Source: Fistulifera solaris
Lineage: Eukaryota > Bacillariophyta > Bacillariophyceae > Naviculales > Stauroneidaceae
Assembly (NCBI GenBank): GCA_030295235.1
Contig: AP026149.1
Span: 434,001-498,000, forward strand
Reading direction: 5' to 3'
DNA: 64,000 nt
Shown here: positions 52,780 through 62,906 of the stretch, one piece after another
Layout: the number at the start of each line of letters is the position of its first letter
How positions within the stretch are numbered: position 1 is the first letter of the stretch
Translations under genes and position numbers: made by a program
Notes under the pieces: generated by a model
What the model saw: only the letters and a program-made list of their open reading frames with translations
Told to the model about the DNA's origin: nothing
Databases searched by the model: none

Positions 52780-53418
52780 CTAGTGATTCTTCTTTTTCTG
52801 ATGAGGAAATGATATTCCTTTAAAAGGCGCCACAATTGTTGACAAGCTTTTCACCAGAAAACGCAGCAGTGGATTGTGCATGTGATAGATTTCAAACAAA
52901 TGCAAACGGCCTTGATCACAGACCAGATGCAGCATGACAACGGATACGATGTTGCCGAATTCGTATTCAAATCTTCGCTTAATAAAAAGCTCGGTTGTAT
53001 CCGGCCGTACCGACTGCACATGCGCCATAAGACGGTTTCGATCGAAGCCAAGCTCCAAGTTGTTTCGTTTTCCCGCTATTTCGGCTTGCAAACGATCCGG
53101 TAAAGGTAAATTGACATCTTCTTCACGGCCGATGAGAAAGTTGGTTCGACCGATAAGGGTCAAAAAACCGGTCCAGCTCACCAATACCAACAAGTAGTAA
53201 GAGAGCAACGTCAAACGCCCTGACGAAAACTCATATTTTTGTAAGGAACACGCTTGGAGATTCGCAGCGTCCGCCACTACTTTGGGCATGAAGAGAACTG
53301 AACCATCAAATGATTGAATGCATCTTGCCGCAGTTGCGGGCTGACATAGCATCCCGTGGAAATGGACATAATCTTCGAGCGTTGCTCGTGTGTTATGAGC
53401 AGCACTTTTGTTTAACAT
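52780..53418 (-). CDS. Unrecognised one-span membrane protein
   Basis: The intact frame gives 212 aa from ATG. One clear membrane segment (LTLLSYYLLVLVSWTGFLTLIG) lies at residues 70-91. A soluble C-terminal part follows (ELGFDRNRLMAHVQ, IVSVVMLHLVCDQGRLHLFEI), with a Lys/His-rich end (SFPHQKKKNH) that could be an ER-retention-like dilysine context. I recognise no family. Confidence 0.6.
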   Translation of the reverse strand: MLNKSAAHNTRATLEDYVHFHGMLCQPATAARCIQSFDGSVLFMPKVVADAANLQACSLQKYEFSSGRLTLLSYYLLVLVSWTGFLTLIGRTNFLIGREEDVNLPLPDRLQAEIAGKRNNLELGFDRNRLMAHVQSVRPDTTELFIKRRFEYEFGNIVSVVMLHLVCDQGRLHLFEIYHMHNPLLRFLVKSLSTIVAPFKGISFPHQKKKNH

Positions 53419-53711
53419 TCGTATTGTGCGTTTTGGAAAGGATAACAGTAGTGTGTTATACGTTTGACGTCAACAGGTGGACACAGAAATTGTTTATTGT
53501 TGTTGTGTTGCACCTTTTGTTTTATCTGCGTGCAAGCACGCGACCGCAATATTATATCTTGAACCACTGTGACTTCCTCCCTTGCCAGCTTATACTACTA
53601 CCTCCGGGGGGCGATAATGGGCCCACGGTGGCTCGTGTAATTTTTTTGTACTGAAATTCTACGTGATATTACGTAGGGGGCAAAAATTTCCCTCCGTCAC
53701 CAACGTGTTAA

Positions 53712-54223
53712 TGTTGAAATTTCTACCGCGGTCTGTAACTGCTCTCGGCTATCGGGGACTCCACACACCCCAGACGAAAGACTATTGAAACAACGAACTT
53801 TTGCTCCAAACACTCGTTTACAGAATTATAACGATTTCCTCACGATTACTTTCGCTTTCCTCTTTTTCACTGGTCTCCGATCTGATCTTGATCTGATCAT
53901 GATCCGATCTTGCCAAGTCCATTTCTCCAATAACAACTTTAGGATAAAATAGCCCTTTCTGCCAATCACCAGATTCTCCATTATTGCATGTTCCTTAGCA
54001 ACTAGCAACAGTCATCGTCCATAATTGCATACTGGATTCTTCCGTGATCCCAAATCCCCAAACATATAGTTCGAAACACTTCCGAGACTCCTTTCACGAG
54101 TAGAATGCTTTCCCAATAAACTAGGCGGTCATTTCGAACCATTCCGACATCCGATGACGTGTCAACTCATGACTGAATAAATCTTTCAGTCCGACACTCA
54201 ACCTCGACCTCGCTCTTTGACAT
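53712..54223 (-). repeat. 3' LTR of the Copia element
   Basis: 512 bases starting TGTTGAAATTT on the plus strand and ending TTTGACAT. It differs from the other LTR only by one G less in each of two G runs. Confidence 0.92.
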
Positions 54224-57200
54224 CCTCCCTGTCGGCTGCTAAGATTAACTGCGTCATGAGTCCTTCTCTAACAACAGGCACCAAAAGATCATGGATTTTC
54301 TCTGTCACATTCTTGGTTTCCAGATCTGCAATATTCCTTTCCGATCGAATAAACTTCACAACCAGCCTGGCTTCTTCCTTCTCCGTTGCAGCCATCATCT
54401 CCCTTATAAAATGCTTTCGAATATCAATGTGTTTCGTCCTATTCCCCACAACTTGGTTTTTCCATCAAGAAGATTGCGCCCGTGTTATCTTCAAACAAGG
54501 TAGCCGGTCGAATCTTCACCTTCGGAAACAATTCTTCGAATAACATCTGCAAAAACTTGATGTCCGTCGCACACGTAGATGCCGCATAATATTCGCCTCC
54601 GTACTTGACAGTGTCACCGCCGGTTGCAACTTGCTTGAAAAACCACACAAACAACCTCCAATGGTAACAAAGTAGCCAGTAACACTTTTCCGCGTCTCCT
54701 TGTTCGTAGCAAAGTTTGAATCCACCCATGCGTAAACCTTCAAATTAACAGGCTCGCGCAACTTCAAATGAACGTCCGTACTCTCGAGATAGCCAACCAA
54801 TCTCTTCATCGCTCTCCAATGTTCTTCGCCTGGCGAATCCATAAACATTGCAAGCTCCCTGACTGCATTTCCACATTCCGGAGCTACTTTCCGCACCAGC
54901 CACATGAGACGTCCGAGAAACTTCCGATACTGATCCTTATTAACTGGATCGCCTTCGTTCTTCACAAGCGATTCCCCTGGATAGCCCGGTGTCTTCTCAG
55001 CTTTCAACGGTCCAATCAGCTCCTTCCAATCCTTTACTATCTCGTCTTTGTACTCATCCATTCGCACTTCGTAGAACTCTCCTGCTTCATCCGATTTTCT
55101 CTCGTACCAGACTCCCAAGTGTTTCTGAATCGAGCCCATTTCGGTAATGTTGAAGCGCTTCTTGATCTCTCTCTTGAACCAATTGATTTCTTCTTGGGGA
55201 CCGGCAAGGATACAATCATCGACATACACCACAATGATTAATACTGTCTCGCCGTTCACCACTTTAAACCATACACACGGATCCGCAGCACTCTGAATAA
55301 GCCCCAGCTTCCTCAATTCGGCACAGTAGAGCATGAAGTACTCTCGTGGACTCTGGACCAAACCGTACATCGCCCTCTCCAATAGGATGATGTAGTCAAT
55401 CAACTCTTCATGCGTGATGTACCCAAACTCATATAGCCCAAAGGGCCATTCAAGATACACCTCCTCTCTCAACTTCGCTTCTAGAAACGCAGCCTCAACG
55501 TCAATAACTTCAGTGACCCACATCTTCTTCCACATGTAAAGTACTACTGCCAAAACCATTCGAACCGACATGTCCGATGCAACAGGTGAATGCGAAAGAG
55601 TGAAGTCCACACCAGGGATTTGAACAAACCCCCGCGCACAAGTCCGAGCTTTGAAACGAATTCCCGTTGCCTCTTTCTTCTTTTTGAAAATCCACTTCGG
55701 CGTAACAGGCTTCCGTCCTCTCTCCTTCATCTGCTTTCTAGGAACCATCTTCCAAGCATCTCTTTTAATGAAATTTTCAATCTCCTTCTTCATTGCCTCT
55801 TTCCACTTGTCTGCATCCCGGACCAACCAAGGCTTCCTTGTAAGTTTTCGGCGCACCAGGATCCGACGCCAGCTCCGTATTCAAAACGTAGTGAAAATAA
55901 CCTTCCGACACATCGATTGTATTGATCTCTCCTTGAGCGTTCATTGTTGGGTTATATGAAGTGTCCAGCCTTGCCATTTCTCTATTCAGTCTTTTCATCG
56001 TCGATTGCGTCTCTTTCCGTTGATTCGGTGCTGGAGTATTGTCCGCCGTAGCCTCGGGTACCAGAGCTTCCGTAGGACCTTCCACAGCCACTTCGACAAC
56101 TTTCTCTGCCGCTTTCTCGTCCACAACTTTCCTCCCTGCTCCAGCATCGACATCTTCGAGCATCACCGGTTTGATTGCGACTTCCTCCCCAATTTGGTCA
56201 TCCTTTAAGTCGACTTCCATTCCAGCTGCAAACATCCTTAACTCTGATGCAACTGAAGCACTCGATCCATGCCAGTCTGCCCAAGTGACGTCACGTGAGA
56301 GAATGACAATATTTTCACCCGGCTTGTAAACACGATACGTATCGCCCGAATGCGAATCCGCGTACCCAACCATCACGCATTTCACTGACTTCTTCTCCAA
56401 CTTAGGCTGTTTGTTTCGTAGAGTCACATATCCGATCCGCCCCCACTGAACCAAGTGTTTCAGTATCTTAGGATGCTCGCCGTACCACGCATAATCAGGG
56501 CTCGATTCCACATTCCGATTCGGGACAGCGTTATCCAACTTCGTTGCCGTGTGAACAGCCTCGGGCCATAACTTTCCTTGATGCTCATCCGACAACTTCG
56601 CCGCCAACATCATCGCAAGGGCCTTATCGCGAATTGTCGTGAACTTCCTCTCAACAACACCGTTCATCTGCGGAGTATGCGGGGCAGTAAACTCCATAGT
56701 TATGCCCCTCGCCTCACAGATCTCTTTGAATGTTCCGTTCTCGCCTGCATTATCACACCGAATGTACTTTACCGTTACGTTCGGATCTCCTTTCAAGCGA
56801 TCAAGAAATAGCGTCATGACTTTGCCAATCATTGACTTCTTTGTAACGAAGTAACTCCAAGCTTTGCGCGTGTAATCATCCACCAATAAGATCCAGTAGC
56901 AACTCTGTCCCAACGATTTCTTGTAGGGCCCACTCGTGTCCACGTAGAATCGTTCTCCTTTCGCCGTTGCTTTGATAGCCGTCGACTTGCACACCGCCTT
57001 TGCTTTCGCCTTCGCATACGCGCACGCCTCGCATGTCTCCTTGGTTCCAGTTAACTCGATTCCCAACTGTTTCATGAGACTCTTCAACGGAATGTCGCTT
57101 GCGTGTCCGTACATATCGTGCGCAGCATTTATGTCCATCTTCACTTTGGTCTCCACCGCATGGACATCTGACTTAACAACGCTGGCCTTCAAGTAGTATA

Positions 57201-57630
57201 ACCCATAGTGTGACTGAGGTACCGTCAACACACTCTTTCCGGAGGGGTCAGTGATCTTCATCGCACAACTGGTTATCTCAATCTTGCACCCTTGCTTCAC
57301 TAAAGCCCCAGTACTGATGATATTCTTTGCGAACGTTGGCGCCACCTTGACTTCACTCAACTTCATAGTACCACCCACAGTAGCGAGCATGAGTGTACCC
57401 TTCTTGTGTACTTGGACTTCCTTTCCGTCGCCGACGACCAAATACTCCTTCGTCGAAATAACATCGCGCAAAATCGTTTCATCCAAAACAACATGGCACG
57501 TCGCTCCACTGTCGAGAAGAAACCTTTCCTTGTCGTTGACTCTCGACGTTTCGACCGCACCAACTTGATGAACGACGCCACAGAACTCTTCGCCGCCTTT
57601 GCCGACCTCATAGCACATGCCAACGAACAT
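54198..57630 (-). CDS. Copia pol (protease, integrase, reverse transcriptase, RNase H), frame-broken
   Basis: Open pieces are 55777-57630 (protease and integrase), 54516-55856 (reverse transcriptase and start of RNase H), 54439-54729 and 54198-54449 (end of RNase H). Motifs include FLLDSGATCHVV, the integrase GPYKKSLGQSCYWILLVDDY and CDNAGENGTF, the RT VEAAFLEAKLREEVYL and VVYVDDCILAG, and the RNase H WVDSNFATNKETRKSVTGY and TKHIDIRKHFIRE. Catalytic residues are intact, which together with the matching LTRs suggests a recently active copy. Confidence 0.85.
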
Positions 57631-57632
57631 GT

Positions 57633-58531
57633 TCAGGTCCTTGTTCTCCGACTTCGGATCCTTGCCGTTCGACTTGTCCGGACACTCGCGAGAGAAATGG
57701 CCTTCCTTGCCACAGTTGAAGCAGACTTTCTTCTTGTCGCTCTTGCACTCCGCTGCCTTGTGTCCTTGTTTGCCGCAGTTGCGGCACTTTCCTTGAACTT
57801 CTTCTTAAAACCACCCTTGCCCTTTTCGACGTTTAATGCTAAATTTTTATTTTCTTTTTTGTCTTTTTCTTTTTCTTCGTTTTCTTCATCGTTCTTGGGC
57901 TTGAAACAGCGCTTCCACTTGTTCCGGATCTCCTTCTCGAGGTCTTCAATCGAGGTCTCGTTGATCTTTCCGCTCAACTTCGTGATCACATCCGAATACT
58001 CGTCAGGAAGGTTGGCCAAGTAGTGGGCCTTCAAAACGAAACTTGGCTTCACATACTGCGATCCGATTGTCTTCAAACGGTTCTGCAACCGATCGCACTC
58101 CAGGAAGAACTTGTCAGGGTCATCTTCCTTCGAGCCAACTTGCACCGTCCGAACTCCCGCCAACACCTCCGCCAAATCTTCCTCGCTGTTCCGGGCGTAC
58201 TTAGCATCCAAAAGCTTGAATGCGTCTCGCATCACCATCCGCTCTCTTGACAAGACCCAAAGGAACGCCTTCACACGCAATCACCAACAAATCGATGATC
58301 TCGAGATTGCTTCGATACAACTCCTTGTCCTTCGGCCGTCGCCGCCGGCCTCCCATCGCAACTTCCTTCGTGGGGATCTCGGCCTTCAGGTCATCGAACA
58401 CACTTGTCCAACCTCTCTTCGTGATCAGCGACATCGTCTTGAACTTCCAGTCATCGTGACGACTTCTCAGCGACCTTGTCGTCCAACGGGTAGAAGGTCA
58501 AAGCCCTCATCTTCTCTCCCTCGTCGGTCAT
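57633..58531 (-). CDS. Copia gag-like nucleocapsid part
   Basis: The reading starts at the ATG at 58531 (MTDEGEKMRALTFYPLDDKV). It passes through a helical capsid-like region (RMVMRDAFKLLDAKYARNSE, FFLECDRLQNRLKTIG) and a Lys/Glu-rich linker. It reaches two zinc knuckles (CRNCGKQGHKAAEC and CFNCGKEGHFSREC) that are in frame with the pol part, not with the end of this frame. At least three frame changes occur along the way. Gag and pol therefore appear to form a single polyprotein once corrected (inference). Confidence 0.75.
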
Positions 58532-58584
58532 CTTGTCTTGTCTCGTAAACTTTTTTTTTTTCTCAACGCCCACGCTTATAAGCG

Positions 58585-59098
58585 TGTTGAAATTTCTACC
58601 GCGGTCTGTAACTGCTCTCGGCTATCGGGGGACTCCACACACCCCAGACGAAAGACTATTGAAACAACGAACTTTTGCTCCAAACACTCGTTTACAGAAT
58701 TATAACGATTTCCTCACGATTACTTTCGCTTTCCTCTTTTTCACTGGTCTCCGATCTGATCTTGATCTGATCATGATCCGATCTTGCCAAGTCCATTTCT
58801 CCAATAACAACTTTAGGATAAAATAGCCCTTTCTGCCAATCACCAGATTCTCCATTATTGCATGTTCCTTAGCAACTAGCAACAGTCATCGTCCATAATT
58901 GCATACTGGATTCTTCCGTGATCCCAAATCCCCAAACATATAGTTCGAAACACTTCCGAGACTCCTTTCACGAGTAGAATGCTTTCCCAATAAACTAGGG
59001 CGGTCATTTCGAACCATTCCGACATCCGATGACGTGTCAACTCATGACTGAATAAATCTTTCAGTCCGACACTCAACCTCGACCTCGCTCTTTGACAT
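58585..59098 (-). repeat. 5' LTR of the Copia element
   Basis: 514 bases, otherwise identical to the 512-base copy. The two differences are GGGGG versus GGGG and GGG versus GG. Transcription of the element on the minus strand would start here. Confidence 0.92.
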
Positions 59099-60463
59099 GT
59101 TAACACACCAATGGAGGCATCACCATGGTGATTTTCATGGCAATACAAACCATTCAATATGAATAAATGCAAGTAAACATGACCTTAAAACCTTTTTTTT
59201 AGTACTTGTGCCCGGTTTTGTCCACTGGCGCGGTCTTTCTCTCTCGTTTTGACCGAAAGATGAAGCACAACACGGACGACAACGACCACGCCCGGATGCA
59301 GGTGTTTGTTGCTGTCCTCCATGCAAGCAATATATCCTGTCGTGACAAAATTCCTCATTAAAAAGTCGGCTCCGCCTATAGACACCCCTCCTATTGATTG
59401 TCGCTTCTCTCCCTCGCAATTACACGGACCTATGTAAGCCTCTATGGAAACCTTTCGTCAGCAATGCAATTCTTTGGAGGGCGAACGTTGATTGTTTTGG
59501 TGTTTGAAAAGCCTAGCGATTTCAACTTAAATACCCCCAATAAGAGCGATTTCTTCCACAATAAAGCATCTGATAGTTCAACTTGCCGAGACTGGGGCCT
59601 TTTTCGTGGCGAAGCATTAAAAGTCCATCGTCATTGGTTGTGCCGTCGTCATCGTTTTTTTGAATAGAGTTTTGCGGCACTAAACACTCCTTAATATCCC
59701 CAAAACCTGTTCACGCTGCTGATTGCTGCATTGTTACTTTTTGAGCCCTCGGAAGGCTGTTGGAAAAGGCAGAGAAGGCGTCTCGCGAAGCAAACTCTCT
59801 TTGCCCTCGCGATCGTCATTGCTCACCGTCGTTCACCGATAAACACCAGCGTTCGCTCTGTTCTTTTCGCAAAATACTTCCAAACAACCCTCAAGGAACG
59901 CCTCCAGTATCCCTTTGCTTCAATTGATAATCGTTATAATCCTTTGTTGTTGCTCCGTCTTAATTTTATGCATCCTTCAGTTGATTGTGTCATGGTCGAT
60001 CGAGTTCGTTGAGTTTCCGCGTGTCCTTGTTCCTCTACGTGGATGATTCACGTAGAAAGTCAGTAGGAAATGATTTACACGGGGGAATCGCGTAAGGGGT
60101 TTGGGCCAATTATCGCCCCCCGGAGGTAGTAGCAAGCACGCATGCAGGCCAGCCTGTCATTCCCGGACTTTTTACTAATACTAAAGTTTTCAACAGCGCG
60201 CAAGCCGGGTTCTTTCATACAACATCAAGCCGCCATTCGATCGCATCGAAATATCGTGGTAAGGGCGATGATGTCGAAGTATTGCTATTGAAGATTACAT
60301 TTCAATCTTTGTCGAAATAAACATAAAAAGAACGACAAACAACACTGGCAGTCGCGTAAGCATCGCTTAAAGGCATCATGAGCTCTCCTACGCGACATTC
60401 GTCCCCCCTCAAAGAAAGTTAGTGTCAACCAGAAGGACGACGACCTGTTCCTCTGGAGGGAGG
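59099..60463. other. Gene-poor flank: inner part of the TIR element and PrimPol promoter
   Basis: Up to 60131 this is the remainder of the putative TIR element; small frames on both strands have no recognisable domain. From 60132 to 60463 it is the upstream region of PrimPol, without a supported gene. Confidence 0.4.
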
Positions 60464-62868
60464 ATGGTACGTCAGAACCAATTCCTCGTATCCGATCCAA
60501 AGGAATTCCTCCAAAGTCATTTCACGGGAATCGCCGTCAAAGACCTGGCGATGAATCGGTTCGCAGTCTGCACAACTCCGTCCAACAGTCACTACTCAAG
60601 GAAGAAAAAACGAAAAGTTGTTCAACACAACGAAATAAAACGATCTGCCTTCAAACAATTGACTTCGTTACGGACGTGGCCGCTTCAGAGTCGTGCTTTT
60701 CAACATTGGCGTGAACTGATGGACGAATACATGCACGACGGCGGAAAATGGCGGGCTGGAGTGAATGACGGAAATCCCGATAGCCAGGAGTCCGATACTT
60801 CCGACAAGTCTGGGGGTTCTTTGTCGACTGCTTCGTCGGGAATCTCGGTACAAGATCCAAAGCGGGTATTGCGCGATACCAAGCAGAGTCCGGCGAAAAG
60901 CAAGCTGAAAAATCAATATCGCAGCGAATTTGAATCGGAACGAAATCTCTGTGCTCCGCTTCTTCTCAATCATGACTTTGGATCGCCGCTCTGGTCCATG
61001 GAACCACGGATTTTCTCCAGTGAAAAGTCGGATACTGGAAAACGAAAATATATGGTGGGGCATCTGGGACGATTCATGGACTATTACTGGTGTAAGGTGG
61101 ACCCTCAGCATCGCTTTTACTACGAACTGATTCCTGAGAATACGCCTTGTCGATTGTATCTGGATTTGGAATTTTCGAAAACTGCAAACCCTGGGATATC
61201 GAATGATAATGCGGAAGTGTTGTTAGATGAACTTTTTATGGAGGTGAAGTTTGAATTGGAGGATCAACTCGGTATACAGAATTTCGAGCGCACCCACGTG
61301 GTGGACCTCGAATCGAGCACTGACACAAAGTTTTCACGCCATTGGATTGTTCATTTACCGGATCAACAACTCTTTGCACATACCGCCGCAGTGGGTCATT
61401 TCATGCAACAATTCATATCTCGGCTTGCGAACGACCAAGCAACTAATATGCTCAAAGAAAGAGGACGTCATTTGTTGCAAAAGTACTTTCTGGTTGATGC
61501 CGCGCCCTCGAAAACACAAAAGCAGGAAGCGGAACCGAAGAAGACGTGCTTCATTGACGCTGGGGTGTACACAAAAAACCGCTTATTCCGTATCTTGGGT
61601 TCACAGAAATTCGGAAAACCGCCATCCGCAGCGCTGCGCATCGCCGACAGAAACGAATTTTGCTTCCCAAACGGATTTTCGAATAAGCTTTTTTACCTAC
61701 CCGATATGCAGCGCAAGTCAGATGAGCAACGGAATGAAACCATTGACGAGTCCCAGGACAATCTAGATGAAATTGAAAATGCTGTGGAAGAATTTAAAAC
61801 ATCTACTGATTGGAAAAGCCACGCAGAAGCTTTGGCACAAACACTTGTAGTCCCTCTCAACTGGGCAAAAGTTGCATATCCTGTTTTACCGTTCGATCGA
61901 AATGTACTGAGAGATATCGGCAGGGGAGAGACGAAAATTTCGGGTCAAAATCGCGGAATGCCGTCCTCAATGAGCCTGTCAGTGGGAAAGTCCCCTATCC
62001 TCTTATAGACACCTTTGTGGAAAATCATCTTGGTGCCAGAGGTGGGATTCAGGGATATATTCGGACCTGGTCTGTAGCTGAGGCCCCTTCTAGAAGCAAC
62101 GGGAACGGCACAAGTGCACCCGCTTTCATAACCTACCAGATGAGTCGCAACCGTTGGTGTGAATGCATCGGACGCGCTCATCGAAGCAACAATATTCAGT
62201 GGACAGTAGATCTACGCTTATGGCACTGCATCCAGTCATGTCATGACCCAGACTGTCGAATGCTTGGCTTTCGAGGTACGCCAGTTCCACTCCCACAGGA
62301 TATTCGGGATCAGGTGGAAGATCAAATTTTCGAAGAACAACTTGCCCGAGTGGACGAAGACACTCTGATAGATCAGGCCAGATCGATGACAAAAGAGCTC
62401 ACTCCTAGTCAATCACTCCAAACTGCATTGTCTTCCTTAACCATCAATGGCGAGGCAGAAGAAAAAGCGAACGATCACAATTTCCTACCTTATTATGAGA
62501 AATCTGGAGAGGATTCATTCGAGCAGCAGCTACTGAACTTAGACACAGCCGGTGGTGACCTCGTATCAAAAGCAGAGGAAACCTCACTCCTTGCATGCGA
62601 CGGGCTCTCTGAAGAGGAATCGTTTGAGGCGCAGCTTCTGCGTTTAGAGGAAACTGTCACATCGACCCTGAAGAAAGCCTCATTGAAACCAGAAGACGTT
62701 GCCGTGTTACACCCACAAGAAGCGGAAGTGTCAAATGAAAAGATTAATACAATTGTTACCTCCAAATCAAAGACAGTCGAAGAGCACAAACCATTAAACG
62801 AACCCTACAGCGAAAGCAGTGACGATGACAATGATTTTGATCTTCTTGCATTTGTGAAAGAGAAATAA
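60464..62868 (+). CDS. PRIMPOL: PrimPol primase-polymerase, one frame break
   Basis: The ATG at 60464 begins MVRQNQFLVSDPKEFLQSHF. A long poorly conserved N-terminal part precedes the archaeo-eukaryotic primase core: FYYELIPENTPCRLYLDLEF with the DxE metal site, STDTKFSRHWIVHLP with the SxH motif, and FIDAGVYTKNRLFRILGSQK with the third Asp. The zinc-knuckle part follows: RNRWCECIGRAHRSNN, then LWHCIQSCHDPDCR (C, H, C, C). The tail is acidic with repeated SFE-Q-LL(N/R)L-type segments. The frame changes at the C run 61992-61995; one added C gives 801 aa. PrimPol reprimes stalled replication forks in nucleus and mitochondria. Confidence 0.9.
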
Positions 62869-62906
62869 GATATTTTTATAATATGATTACTTTCTTTTAG
62901 TTATGA

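Larger units (their letters stand above)
53712..59098 (-). mobile_element. Copia-type (Ty1/copia, CoDi-like) LTR retrotransposon
   Basis: The element is 5387 bases, flanked by the 5-bp direct repeat GTTAA (53707-53711 and 59099-59103). LTRs are 53712-54223 and 58585-59098. On the minus strand the order is gag (from about 58531, with two CCHC zinc knuckles near 57670-57800), protease (DSGA near 57510), integrase (D, D and E in DTSGP, CDNAGEN and VVERK, about 56300-57000), reverse transcriptase (YVDD near 55220) and RNase H. PR-INT-RT-RH order is that of Copia. Several one-base frame changes break the polyprotein, as in the host genes around it. Confidence 0.93.
53596..60131. mobile_element. 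Possible older DNA element with 23-bp terminal inverted repeats, hosting the Copia insertion
   Basis: TACTACCTCC followed by GGGGGGCGATAAT at 53596-53618 is the exact reverse complement of 60109-60131. Weaker inverted similarity continues inwards (both sides contain CGTGTAA, TACTGA, TTCTACGTGA and ACGTAG). Without the nested Copia the element would be about 1.15 kb. The only open frames inside (for example 59185-59385, minus) show no transposase I can recognise. GCAAGCACGC directly flanks the right arm (60132-60141) and occurs 54 bases outside the left arm (53532-53541), so a target duplication is possible but not clean. Confidence 0.5.

Noticed and set aside
59135-59419. Transposase fragment in the TIR element
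   Set aside because: The small frames there show no catalytic triad or family motif, so no product is claimed.
53532-60141. Clean 10-bp target duplication GCAAGCACGC of the TIR element
   Set aside because: The right copy abuts the arm, but the left copy is 54 bases outside it; this may be chance.
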